Made by a program: the position numbers and the translations under genes
The notes under the pieces: model-generated
Told to the model about the DNA's origin: nothing
The model's database searches: none
Seen by the model: only the letters and a program-made list of their open reading frames with translations
DNA from: Hyphomicrobiales bacterium
GTDB lineage: Bacteria > Pseudomonadota > Alphaproteobacteria > Rhizobiales > OSC116
Direction: 5' to 3'
Assembly (NCBI GenBank): GCA_002401855.1
Contig: NVUH01000020.1
Location: forward strand, 1-46,048
Length of the DNA: 46,048 bases
Shown here: positions 1-8,420 of the stretch, one piece after another
Layout: every line of letters begins with the position of its first letter
Position numbering within the stretch: the stretch's first letter is position 1

Positions 1-58
1 CGAAATTTTTAATCTGTTCTTTGAGGATTGCGGAGATTTCCGCGGCTTTGATTTCCAT
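1..58 (-). CDS. atpA: ATP synthase F1 subunit alpha, N-terminal fragment
   Basis: Only the first 19 codons are in the window (starting MEIKAAEISAILKEQIKNF), which matches the conserved N-terminus of the F1 alpha subunit. Alpha carries the non-catalytic nucleotide sites of the F1 hexamer. The ATG overlaps the atpH stop codon by one base (TAATG), so translation is probably coupled, and the order atpH-atpA is the usual alphaproteobacterial one. The gene continues beyond the left edge, so nothing can be said about the catalytic domain. Confidence 0.9.
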   Translation of the reverse strand, partial: MEIKAAEISAILKEQIKNF

Positions 59-618
59 TAGCCAACCTCTTTCATCGCAAGTTTAAGATTATTGAGTTTT
101 GTGCGCAGTGAATTGTCAACCAATTTACTACCCACCTTTACGCGAAGCCCACCCAAAATTGCCGGATCAACCGACAATTCTAATTGAACTTCTTTTCCTA
201 CAGCGTCTTTCAACGCTTTTTTTAGTGCATCAGTTTGGGCTTTTGTAAGCTTTGCTGCACTTAAAACCTCGGCCGTCACTTCACCTTTTTCAAGCGAAAC
301 TAAACCGCGATATGCTTTAATAATTGCGTCAATCGCGAACAGTCGGCGATTTTGAGCAACCAAATTTATGAAATTAGCAGTGAGACCTTTAAGGCCTACT
401 TTTTTAACAATGGCGCCAATGGCTGCACTTTGTTGATCTGCTGTAAATACGGGTGATTTAACCAAACGAGTAAGCTCTTCATTCTCGTTGATCATTTGGC
501 CGAAAGCATCAAGCTCTTTACCAATCTTATCCATTTGTTTGGCATCTTTTGCCAAATCAAAAAGGGCGGTCGCATAACGACCAGGCATACCAGAAATAAT
601 CGATTGGTTATTTGACAC
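58..618 (-). CDS. atpH: ATP synthase F1 subunit delta
   Basis: A 186-residue protein of normal length for the F1 delta (OSCP) subunit, which joins the top of F1 to the peripheral b-subunit stalk at the cytoplasmic membrane. The N-terminal part (SGMPGRYATALFDLAKDAKQ) is the typical helical-domain start, and the C-terminal part (VDPAILGGLRVKVGSKLVDNSL) is the family signature. It is the first gene of the visible atp operon and runs into atpA with a one-base overlap. The 273 bases upstream to the next gene hold no recognisable gene; the atp promoter should lie there but I could not assign it with confidence. Confidence 0.95.
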   Translation of the reverse strand: MSNNQSIISGMPGRYATALFDLAKDAKQMDKIGKELDAFGQMINENEELTRLVKSPVFTADQQSAAIGAIVKKVGLKGLTANFINLVAQNRRLFAIDAIIKAYRGLVSLEKGEVTAEVLSAAKLTKAQTDALKKALKDAVGKEVQLELSVDPAILGGLRVKVGSKLVDNSLRTKLNNLKLAMKEVG

Positions 619-891
619 GTATCCGCCTTTTTCTTGAGTTAAATGTTAACGTCAATATGTTTATTATTATTTTTGCACAATTTAAAGTCATCCAAAGGTA
701 TGACATTCAATATGTGTTCATAAGTTGGGCATGATCTAACATACATAATTGCCCCTTGCAATATACTGAACACAAGATTCATCAAAAAATCAACAATTTT
801 GATGTTATTGGCTTGTATATCATTACAAACGCCCGACGAATGAGCAAATATTGATATTTTAGTTTGAAATTATCGACCTAGAATTGAACGG

Positions 892-1665
892 TTATAGAAA
901 GGCAGCCACAGCAGTGTAAAGCATTCTAACCGCCATTATAGTGAGTATGATGGTGATTCCCGTTTGGAAATATTTCGACGGCATGCGCTGCAAAATAGCC
1001 CGGCCAGAATAAGTGCCAATAAAACCCGCCACAATCATACAAATTAAAAATAATATCCACGCTTTAAACGCAAAACCCAAAAACCCGAATATAATAATTT
1101 TAAGCCCATGTTGCACCACCAATAACGAACCATGCGTGCCAGAAACCTGCTGTTTTTCAAGCTCTTTACGCGGCAATAAGGCCATAGCCAATGGCCCAGT
1201 CGCGCCAATAAACATGGTCGCAAACGTGGTGAATGCGCCGCCCACTATATAACCAATCTTACCCAGTTTAAGGTTTTTAGGTTTCGGCCCCCATGTTATA
1301 TAAAGAATGAACAGGCCTAAAATACCCAACAAAACACGCTCAGGCAGAGCCACCACAAATTGCCCACCAATGACCGCCCCAACAAGAGCACCCAAAAAGA
1401 AATAAATGAATATCGGCCAGACAATATGTTTGCGCATCAACACCGCACGGCTTGTATTGCTGCCCATTTGAATAACCGCATGCACAGGAATAACCACCGC
1501 GACAGGCAAAAAATTAACCAGTAACGCCAGCATAATCACCCCACCACCAAGCCCAAACGCCACCGTCATCGCCGAGGTAAACATCGAGCTAACAATCAGA
1601 GTAATGGCAGCGGTGTTAGTAAGAATTTCAGGCCAATAGCCTGCATTAATAAGTTCAGTGAGCAT
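892..1665 (-). CDS. TauE/SafE-family (DUF81) membrane exporter
   Basis: A 257-residue polytopic membrane protein with about eight hydrophobic segments and the two-repeat layout of the TauE/SafE family, whose members export sulfite or sulfonate-derived anions across the inner membrane. Glycine-rich helix motifs (AFGLGGGVIMLALLVNFLPVAVVIPVHA near residues 36-63, and a second repeat around GALVGAVIGGQFVV) fit the family. It lies 14 bases downstream of a GFA gene in the same orientation and is probably co-transcribed with it. The substrate cannot be told from sequence. Confidence 0.85.
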   Translation of the reverse strand: MLTELINAGYWPEILTNTAAITLIVSSMFTSAMTVAFGLGGGVIMLALLVNFLPVAVVIPVHAVIQMGSNTSRAVLMRKHIVWPIFIYFFLGALVGAVIGGQFVVALPERVLLGILGLFILYITWGPKPKNLKLGKIGYIVGGAFTTFATMFIGATGPLAMALLPRKELEKQQVSGTHGSLLVVQHGLKIIIFGFLGFAFKAWILFLICMIVAGFIGTYSGRAILQRMPSKYFQTGITIILTIMAVRMLYTAVAAFL

Positions 1666-1679
1666 AGATATCTTTAAAT

Positions 1680-2093
1680 TTAGAAGTTATATTTGGCGCG
1701 AATTTCAGCTTCCGTCATATCTTCAGTCACATTGGCGATATTGAGATAGGCTGGTTTTTTATCAACAAATAATTGTGTTTGAAGAGTGAAATCTCTCTGA
1801 TCATCAAACAAACCAGCTGCCAAACTATAGCCTTCGGCCTGTTTAAATTTATAATAAAGATTGCTACCACAGACACCACAAAAAGCCCGTTTTGCCCAAT
1901 CTGAGCTATCATACACTGTTATAAATTCAGCACCCTGAAATTTTATTTCGTCTTTATGGTATATATTGGCGAAATGAGAACCCGATATTTTTTGGCAATC
2001 GCTGCAATGGCAAATACCGACATTATAGCTGTCTAATTCTATCTCAAACGAAACTCTGCCGCATTTGCAGCTAGCTGTATGCATTTTGGTCAA
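1680..2093 (-). CDS. GFA/CENP-V family zinc protein (copy 1)
   Basis: A 137-residue protein with the three cysteine clusters of the GFA fold: CKCG near residue 9, CHCSDCQK near 28, and CGVCGSNLYYK near 72. Members bind zinc; the family is named for a glutathione-dependent formaldehyde-activating enzyme, but most bacterial members have no proven reaction. It is a paralogue of the next gene upstream (same motifs, same order, similar C-terminus ending in a TEDMTEAE-like stretch). Together with the exporter downstream it looks like a small operon. Family call secure, function unknown. Confidence 0.85.
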   Translation of the reverse strand: MTKMHTASCKCGRVSFEIELDSYNVGICHCSDCQKISGSHFANIYHKDEIKFQGAEFITVYDSSDWAKRAFCGVCGSNLYYKFKQAEGYSLAAGLFDDQRDFTLQTQLFVDKKPAYLNIANVTEDMTEAEIRAKYNF

Positions 2094-2185
2094 GTGATTC
2101 CCCTTAATATTTTAGCCAATAATAGGCATAAATATACCCATTACCAGTCAAAATATTTGAACAATTCACCCAACCTGTTTCAACA

Positions 2186-2587
2186 TCACCCCCATTTATC
2201 AAAACATTCTTGCCGCGTCATGTTTTCAGTATTGGCAGTCAACTCTATATAAGCAGGCTTAATGTCAGTAAATAGCTGCGTCTTCAGCTCAAACTTCGAT
2301 TTATCATCAAACAATGCCGCCGAAAGCGAATACTCATCTGCTGATTTAAGCTTGTAATAAAGATTTGTACCGCATTTGCTACAAAACGCCCAAGCTGAGC
2401 TATCATAAATGCTAATATTCTCAACCCCACTAAACTCAATCGCCCCCGTATAATGCGCTGCGATATAAAATGAGCTAGAGATTTTCTGGCATGATGAACA
2501 ATGGCACGCCCCTACAGTTAAATCATTCAACGGCGTCTCAAAACTAACCGCCCCACAATCACAACTGGCTTTATGAATTTCTGACAT
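2186..2587 (-). CDS. GFA/CENP-V family zinc protein (copy 2)
   Basis: A 133-residue paralogue of the neighbouring GFA gene, with CDCG near residue 9, CHCSSCQK near 28, and CSKCGTNLYYKL near 68. It differs from its partner mainly in a short deletion before the last cysteine pair. The 92-base gap between the two holds no strong terminator, so they may share a transcript. The start is supported by AGGAG-like sequence (GAGGAGAAAA on the coding strand) just upstream. Probably a tandem duplication that has since diverged; substrate unknown. Confidence 0.85.
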   Translation of the reverse strand: MSEIHKASCDCGAVSFETPLNDLTVGACHCSSCQKISSSFYIAAHYTGAIEFSGVENISIYDSSAWAFCSKCGTNLYYKLKSADEYSLSAALFDDKSKFELKTQLFTDIKPAYIELTANTENMTRQECFDKWG

Positions 2588-2666
2588 AATTTTTCTCCTC
2601 TTTAAAGTGTGTGAAAAATTTATAGCAGAACCCTACTGACACTATTTGTCAGCATATTTCAACATA

Positions 2667-2894
2667 CCCAACATTTCTATCTACCCCCACACAACATACT
2701 CGGCATTTCTATCTCCCCGCAAGCACCTCTGCGATTCGGTGAGCGCGTCCCGTAGCCGTTCGCAGCCCCAGCCAGCCAACGCGCGGTCAGCTAGCTGTCA
2801 CGCGCAGAGCGCGGGGCGGCGCACGCAAGTGCTAACAGAAAGGCGAAGCCGAACGTATAAATGCAAACTTCCAGAGTATTGGCAGTACAGCTAA
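2667..2894 (+). repeat. Dispersed structured repeat, copy R1 (forward)
   Basis: Long-form copy of the family found throughout this window. Conserved blocks in order: outer end with TTTCTATCTACCCCC, GGTGAGCGCG, CGCGCGGTCAGCTAG, GCACGCAAGTGCTAACAGA, a small hairpin (AGGC-gaa-GCC), GAACGTATAAATGCAAACTT, and CCAGAGTATTGGCAGTACAG. It faces an inverted copy (R2) across about 70 bases, so the pair could form a very large cruciform or RNA hairpin. The translated frame across it has no homology I recognise and is treated as non-coding. The whole 617-base gap between the GFA gene and priA is R1, a spacer and R2. Confidence 0.85.
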
Positions 2895-2966
2895 GTGTCT
2901 TTAATTAGGCAGCGCACCCCCAAACTTACTCCCGCCTCCCCCCACATCCACGACTGGGTAGCGATC

Positions 2967-3200
2967 CAGCCAATACTCTGGAAGTTTGCATTTATACGTT
3001 CCTACGGCCTATCGGCCTTGTCTCTGTTAGCACTTGCGTGCGCAGCGCGCACCTAGCGGCGCACACAGCTAGCCGACCGCGCGTCGGCCGCACAGTTTGC
3101 CTTACGGCTTCTGGGCGCACTCACCGAATCGCGGGGGTGCTTGCGGGTAGATGGAAATGCCGAGTCTGTTGTAATGGGGGTAGCCAAAAATGCCGAACTT
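2967..3200 (-). repeat. Dispersed structured repeat, copy R2 (inverted partner of R1)
   Basis: Reverse-orientation long-form copy. Read on the minus strand it shows the same blocks as R1: CGGCATTTCCATCTACCCGC, ATTCGGTGAGTGCG, GACGCGCGGTCGGCTAGCTG, GCACGCAAGTGCTAACAGAG, a hairpin (AAGGCC-gat-AGGCC), GAACGTATAAATGCAAACTT. Its outer end reaches to within a few bases of the priA stop codon at 3205, so it lies directly in the 3' untranslated region of priA. Confidence 0.85.
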
Positions 3201-3204
3201 GCCT

Positions 3205-5370
3205 CTAGAAAAAGCTGTAAGGATCAGTATCCACCTGCACCTTAAGATCACCCACAGGCTTCAGCGTCAGCATTCCGCTTTTCAGCCAATCCTGCATCTT
3301 AAAACCTTTTGGTGCGCGGGCTAGCACCCGCACTCTGTGGCGGCCACGCACAAAACCCATTGGCGCAGGCGCTGGGCCTAATATCACCATGCCTGTAATT
3401 TTCGGTGCAGCCTCAATCATCGTACGGGCAAACGCAAATGCTTTTTTCTGCTCTTTTGACGAAACGATGATAGACGCCAAACGCCCAAAAGGCGGCAAGT
3501 TTGCCAGCTCGCGGCCATAGGCCTCGGCTTTGTAAAAAGCCTCTCTATCTTGCGCAATCATCGCCCGCATCACGGGGCTTTGCGGCATATAGGTTTGCAG
3601 CAACACCATGCCTTGTTTTTGCTCGCGCCCTGCCCTGCCCGCCACTTGGTTGAGCAGCTGATAAGTACGCTCAGCGGCGCGCGGGTCGCCATTCTCCAAC
3701 CCCAAATCAGCATCAACCACGCCAACTAATGTCAGATGCGGAAAGTGATGGCCTTTGGCGATCATCTGCGTGCCGATAATAATGTCACACTCGCCCGCCG
3801 CAATGGCATTAAGGCGGCGCTGAATTTCGTCAACATTCATCTGAATGTCCGACGATAACAATTCGATCCGCGCCTCGGGGAATAACAATTCAACCTCTTC
3901 AAATATCCGTTCAACCCCAGGCCCGCAAGCAACCAATTTATCCTCAGCCTCGCATTCAGTGCATTTAGTCGGCTTCACAATCGAAATACCGCAATGATGG
4001 CACATCAAACGGTTGTTAAACCGATGCTCGACCAACCATGCATCACATTGTGGACAAGCAATCCGATGCCCACACGCGCGGCACAGGGTCAGCGGCGCAT
4101 AGCCACGGCGGTTCAAAAATAATAGGCTTTGCTCACCCAACGCCAATTTGGCTTTCATCGCAGTAATCAGTGGCTCAGATAAAAATTTCTGCGATTCGGG
4201 TTGATGCTCGCGCAAATCGATCGACCTGACATGCGGCATTTTCGCCCCGCCGTGGCGTTTGTCTAGAACCACATGCGTATAGCGGCCAGAGGTGGCATTG
4301 AGATATGTCTCCAGCGACGGCGTGGCACTCGCCAAGATCAGCGGGAATTTGCCGATATTGGCTTTAACCACCGCCATATCGCGCGCATGATACATCACGC
4401 CGCTATCTTGTTTATACGCACCATCATGCTCTTCATCGACCACAATCAAGCCCAAATCATCAAACGGCAAAAACAATGCCGACCGCGCACCGATAACAAT
4501 TTTCGCCTCGCCCGATGCCACCGCCCGCCACACCCGCTCGCGTGCGCCTTTGGCCAGACCACTATGCCACGGGGCAGGCTCAACGCCGAAGCGGTTTTCG
4601 AACCTTTGTAAAAAATCCACCGTCAGAGCAATTTCGGGCAGCAATACCACGGCTTGCTTGCCTTGCTCTATCGCCTTGGCAATGGCCGCAAAATAAACCT
4701 CGGTTTTGCCTGAGCCTGTCACTCCATCAAGCAAAAATGTCTCAAATTTTTGCGCCGCAACCGCTTGGCAAATTGCATCAGCCGCTGCATGTTGATCATC
4801 AGCCAGATCAGCCAGATTATGATCGGTTTTCGGCACTTTAAATTTGGCAAATTTGGGCATTTGCGCCATGGATAAGGCGCCCATTTTAAGCAAGCCATTA
4901 ACCACCGCCACACTCACGCCCGCTTGTTTGGCAAGGTCAGATTTACGGAATGTTTCGCCGCCCTCGCAAATGTCTAACACCTGATCGCGGGCTTTGGTGC
5001 TGCGTTCGACTTGGCCTGTGCCCATCCGCACCGCATCAATATTTTTTACAACCCCAATCGCCTCTGGCACATTCATCACCAAGCGCAACCCCATGCCTTT
5101 GGGGCTGATATAATAATCACACACCCAATTGAGGAATTTAATCAACTCAAGCGGCAACGGCTTCATTTCCACCACTGCAATGACCGCCTTAAGCTTGGTG
5201 GTTTTGATCGGCGGTTTTGCACCATCATCAGGCCACACCACGCCGATCATCTTGCGGCTACCCAGCGGCACCTCGACAAAATCACCAATTTCAGCATGCA
5301 GTTCATCAGGCAGCAAATAGGAATAAGCATCAGCAATGGCCAGTGGCAACAGCACATTTATTATTGTCAT
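3205..5370 (-). CDS. priA: Primosomal protein N', replication restart helicase
   Basis: A 721-residue superfamily-2 DNA helicase that reloads the replisome at stalled forks. Visible parts: an N-terminal DNA-binding domain (residues ~1-110), Walker A DGVTGSGKTEVYF, Walker B/DEEH box IVVDEEHDGAYKQD, the ATP motif LILASATPSLETY, and a zinc-binding insertion with four CxxC-type pairs (CRACGHRIACPQC, CHHCG, CTEC). GTQMIAKGHHFPHLTLVGVVDAD and QVAGRAGR are helicase motifs V and VI. Length is normal. It is divergent from xerC across 129 bases. Its stop codon abuts repeat R2. Confidence 0.96.
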   Translation of the reverse strand: MTIINVLLPLAIADAYSYLLPDELHAEIGDFVEVPLGSRKMIGVVWPDDGAKPPIKTTKLKAVIAVVEMKPLPLELIKFLNWVCDYYISPKGMGLRLVMNVPEAIGVVKNIDAVRMGTGQVERSTKARDQVLDICEGGETFRKSDLAKQAGVSVAVVNGLLKMGALSMAQMPKFAKFKVPKTDHNLADLADDQHAAADAICQAVAAQKFETFLLDGVTGSGKTEVYFAAIAKAIEQGKQAVVLLPEIALTVDFLQRFENRFGVEPAPWHSGLAKGARERVWRAVASGEAKIVIGARSALFLPFDDLGLIVVDEEHDGAYKQDSGVMYHARDMAVVKANIGKFPLILASATPSLETYLNATSGRYTHVVLDKRHGGAKMPHVRSIDLREHQPESQKFLSEPLITAMKAKLALGEQSLLFLNRRGYAPLTLCRACGHRIACPQCDAWLVEHRFNNRLMCHHCGISIVKPTKCTECEAEDKLVACGPGVERIFEEVELLFPEARIELLSSDIQMNVDEIQRRLNAIAAGECDIIIGTQMIAKGHHFPHLTLVGVVDADLGLENGDPRAAERTYQLLNQVAGRAGREQKQGMVLLQTYMPQSPVMRAMIAQDREAFYKAEAYGRELANLPPFGRLASIIVSSKEQKKAFAFARTMIEAAPKITGMVILGPAPAPMGFVRGRHRVRVLARAPKGFKMQDWLKSGMLTLKPVGDLKVQVDTDPYSFF

Positions 5371-5499
5371 TTATCCGCCTTTTCGCCTAACTAGAATCGC
5401 GCCTAAAAAATCATACCATTCATTATATAGTCGAATATTATCTATGCAAAATCTAAAAACCAGCAAAAATCACAACAGCTCATTTTTATTAACAAAACT

Positions 5500-6516
5500 A
5501 TGCTATGCATAAGCATGATAACCACGGCAGATAAATTAAAACAATTATTATCCGAGCAAGACAGTGTGCTGGCCGAATGTGCCGCACCAGTCAACGCCCA
5601 TTTACGCAATTGGTTGATCTGGCTAATCAGCGAAAAACGCAGTGCCAATAAAACCATTGATGCTTATTTGGCCGACATGCAGGGGTTTTTTTGCTTTCTG
5701 ACTGATCATTTGGGTGGGCATGCAAGCATGCAAACCTTGGAACAATTAAGCTTACAGGATTTTCGCAGCTTTTTGGCCGCACGGCGTAATGATGGCCTAG
5801 GCGCCCGCTCGATGGCACGCAAATTATCGTCATTACGTTCCTTCTTTAAATATCTAGAAAAAAACAACATTCTGATCAATGCCGACATCAAACATATAAA
5901 ATCACCCAAAATAGCCCACAGTCTGCCCAAACCACTCAGCCCCGATATGAGCAAAAAACTCATTGCCGAGGTGAAAAACATCGCCCGCAGCAAAACCTCT
6001 GAAGATGATCAATGGGTCGATGCCCGCGACACCGCCATTATGATCATGCTTTATGGCTGCGGCTTGCGCATATCCGAAGCTTTGAACATAAATGGCAAAG
6101 AGCTTTACAGCATAAAATCTGGCGTGATGTCGATACTCGGCAAGGGCAATAAAACCCGCATTGTGCCCATATTGCCAATTGCCATCAACGCCATCGAAAC
6201 CTACCAAGAATTGTGCCCCTATGTGAGCGAAGCCAATGACCCGTTATTCTATGGGGTGCGCGGCAAACGCTTGGGCGCACGCGCGGTGCAGAAAAAAACC
6301 GAAAAATTGCGTTATCAATTAGGCCTGCCCGAAAGCGCCACGCCGCATGCCTTGCGCCACAGTTTTGCCACCCATTTACTAACCGCAGGCGGTGATTTGC
6401 GCACAATTCAAGAATTATTGGGTCATGCCAGCCTATCAACCACCCAAATATATACCGAGGTCAATGCCGATTATCTGCGCAACATCCATGAATTGGCGCA
6501 CCCAAGAAATCGTTGA
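5500..6516 (+). CDS. xerC: Tyrosine recombinase XerC
   Basis: A 338-residue site-specific recombinase of the XerC/XerD group, which resolves chromosome dimers at dif. All catalytic residues are present: Arg190 (GCGLRISEAL), Lys215 (LGKGNKTR), His283 and Arg286 (HALRHSFATHLL), His309 (LLGHASLSTTQ) and nucleophile Tyr318 (IYTEV). The N-terminal SAM-like domain spans roughly residues 30-125. An alternative start at 5515 would remove five residues; neither start has a clear ribosome-binding site. Xer rather than phage integrase is favoured by the C-terminus and the priA-side location common in alphaproteobacteria. Confidence 0.92.
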   Translation: MLCISMITTADKLKQLLSEQDSVLAECAAPVNAHLRNWLIWLISEKRSANKTIDAYLADMQGFFCFLTDHLGGHASMQTLEQLSLQDFRSFLAARRNDGLGARSMARKLSSLRSFFKYLEKNNILINADIKHIKSPKIAHSLPKPLSPDMSKKLIAEVKNIARSKTSEDDQWVDARDTAIMIMLYGCGLRISEALNINGKELYSIKSGVMSILGKGNKTRIVPILPIAINAIETYQELCPYVSEANDPLFYGVRGKRLGARAVQKKTEKLRYQLGLPESATPHALRHSFATHLLTAGGDLRTIQELLGHASLSTTQIYTEVNADYLRNIHELAHPRNR

Positions 6517-6587
6517 AATCAATATTATTGATAGATAGGTCAGCGATATTGACGTGACTTATGATGTGAAAAAACTTATAAATATGC

Positions 6588-7508
6588 ATGCAAGAAAAAG
6601 ACCCAGCCAAAGCAACCACTAAATTAGACCCGATTGGCATTATCTGCGCTCTATTGGGTGCGGCTTTTTTTTCGTTAAAGCCCGTGCTGATAAAATTGCT
6701 TTATGCCGAAGGCGTACCAACCGATGTTGTCATCGTTTGGCGCATGCTCATGTCTGCACCCATTTATGTCATCATTGGTTATTTAGTCTATCGCAGCCGC
6801 AAGGGTGAGGTAAAATTCACCCCCCTGCTTATATTGCAAACCTGCATATTGGGCATTATAGGCTATTATATCGCCACATATTTGGATTTACTCGGCATCC
6901 ATTACATCAGCGCACAACTCGAGCGCATTATATTATTCACCTACCCAACATTTGTCGCCATTTTGGGTTATTTAGTTTACCGCGAAAAAATATCACTCAA
7001 ACAATTTGCATCGATGATTTTAGCTTATGCCGGCATTGCCATCATGTTTGGCAATGAGCTCAATGTAACCGGTGATGACGCGTTAAAAGGTGGCTTATTG
7101 GTTTTGGCCGCGGCGTTTACCTTTGCTTGTTACATGCTATTTCAAAAATCTTCCATCGAAATAATGGGCAGCCGCATGTTCACCTCCATCGCTATGGTCG
7201 CCGCTTCATTGGCGATATTTGTGCATGGCGCACTCTCATCTGGCTTAGAGTTTTTAGATGTCAGCAATTATGTCTTATGGCTCAGTTTTGTCACCGCCAT
7301 CATTGGCACGGTCATCCCCTCCTATCTATTGGCCGAAGCAGTCAACCGCATTGGCAGCGGCCCAACCTCAATATCCATCGGCATTGGCCCATTATTCACC
7401 AGCATTTTTGCTGTGCTAACATTGGGCGAGAGTTTTACCATCTATCATTTAATCGGCACAATATTGGTGATTCTTGGCATTTATTTGCTCTCCCAAGTCA
7501 AGAAATAG
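6588..7508 (+). CDS. EamA/DMT-family transporter
   Basis: A 306-residue inner-membrane protein with about ten hydrophobic helices arranged as two EamA repeats (first ~15-145, second ~160-300). The repeat signatures are visible as IGYYIATYLDLLGIHYISAQLERIILFTYPTFVAILGYLVYREKIS and SISIGIGPLFTSIFAVLTLGESFTIYHLIGTILVILGIYLL. DMT carriers export or import small metabolites, often amino acids or nucleosides; the substrate is not predictable here. It ends 27 bases before the aldo/keto reductase reading frame and may be co-transcribed with it. Confidence 0.88.
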   Translation: MQEKDPAKATTKLDPIGIICALLGAAFFSLKPVLIKLLYAEGVPTDVVIVWRMLMSAPIYVIIGYLVYRSRKGEVKFTPLLILQTCILGIIGYYIATYLDLLGIHYISAQLERIILFTYPTFVAILGYLVYREKISLKQFASMILAYAGIAIMFGNELNVTGDDALKGGLLVLAAAFTFACYMLFQKSSIEIMGSRMFTSIAMVAASLAIFVHGALSSGLEFLDVSNYVLWLSFVTAIIGTVIPSYLLAEAVNRIGSGPTSISIGIGPLFTSIFAVLTLGESFTIYHLIGTILVILGIYLLSQVKK

Positions 7509-7565
7509 CCAAGGACAAAATCATCTGCTAGGCTTATGGAAAGTATTTTCATAAGTGAGCTAAAA

Positions 7566-8420
7566 ATGATCGAAAAAACTATAAATGGCATTCCACAAAT
7601 CGGCTTTGGCAGTGGTGGTTTTAAAGGCGATGATTGCTATAATGTGGTGCAATCAGCTCTGAATGCGGGCTACAGACATATTGACACCGCCCAGCGGTAT
7701 AAAAATGAAGCCGAGGTGGGTCGCGCCATTGCTGATTTTGGGCTAAAACGTGACGAAATATTCATCACCACCAAAGTCCACGAAATTAATTATGGCACCG
7801 GTGAACTGCGCCGCACCACCGAACAAAGCCTCGAAAAACTAGGCGGCCCCGTAGATTTATTGCTACTGCACTGGCCATCAACCAACGGCGTAGAGCCTGC
7901 CGAACAATATATTGGCGAGCTTTGTCAATTATATGATGAAGGCATGGCCAAACGCATTGGCCTATCTAACTTCACTATAAAATTAATGCGTGAAGCCAAG
8001 CAAATATTTGGTGATCGAAAAATTGCCGCCAACCAATGCGAAATTCATGCCTATATGCAGAACAGCAAGTTAGCAGCCCATTGCAAAAGCACCGATGTGC
8101 CGATGATTGCCTTTTGCCCCATGGGCCGTGGCATGGTGGTTGATGACCCAACCTTAATTAAAATCGGCAAAGACCACAATGCCACCGCCGAGCAAATCGC
8201 TTTGGCATTTTTGATGAATTTGGGTCACATTGTAATCCCCTCATCCAGCCAAAAACAACGCATCATTTCAAATTTTACGGCGCGTAATATAGAACTTAAC
8301 GCTGATGAAATGACTCAAATTAAAGCCTTAGACCGTGGGTTGCGAGTGGCGACCATAGAGTGGGACATTGGTTGGGATGAAAAAACCAATATCGAGCGTT
8401 TAGCTCGGTTTGTTAAGTAG
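7566..8420 (+). CDS. Aldo/keto reductase
   Basis: An NADPH-dependent oxidoreductase of the AKR fold, about 284 residues from the ATG at 7566. An in-frame ATG at 7536 is possible, but the family alignment begins at NGIPQIGFGSGGF. Catalytic tetrad: Asp in YRHIDTAQ, Tyr in RYKNEAEVG, Lys in TTKVHEIN and His in LLLHWPS. The C-terminal NADPH-binding segment reads IVIPSSSQKQRIISN. The 3' end overlaps the end of ferrochelatase on the other strand by 21 bases. Substrate unknown; it resembles the 2,5-diketo-D-gluconate reductase group. Confidence 0.9.
   Translation: MIEKTINGIPQIGFGSGGFKGDDCYNVVQSALNAGYRHIDTAQRYKNEAEVGRAIADFGLKRDEIFITTKVHEINYGTGELRRTTEQSLEKLGGPVDLLLLHWPSTNGVEPAEQYIGELCQLYDEGMAKRIGLSNFTIKLMREAKQIFGDRKIAANQCEIHAYMQNSKLAAHCKSTDVPMIAFCPMGRGMVVDDPTLIKIGKDHNATAEQIALAFLMNLGHIVIPSSSQKQRIISNFTARNIELNADEMTQIKALDRGLRVATIEWDIGWDEKTNIERLARFVK

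Noticed and set aside
2646..2894. Open frames through repeat copies (also 25183-25440 and 45556-45783) with a shared RTYKC(K/R)LPE-like end
   Set aside because: The shared peptide follows from shared DNA; frames differ upstream, are broken in other copies, and show no ribosome site or domain. Treated as non-coding.
5500..6516. Tyrosine recombinase as evidence for a prophage or integrative element
   Set aside because: All features fit housekeeping XerC, it sits beside priA, and no phage, conjugation or att-like sequence is near.
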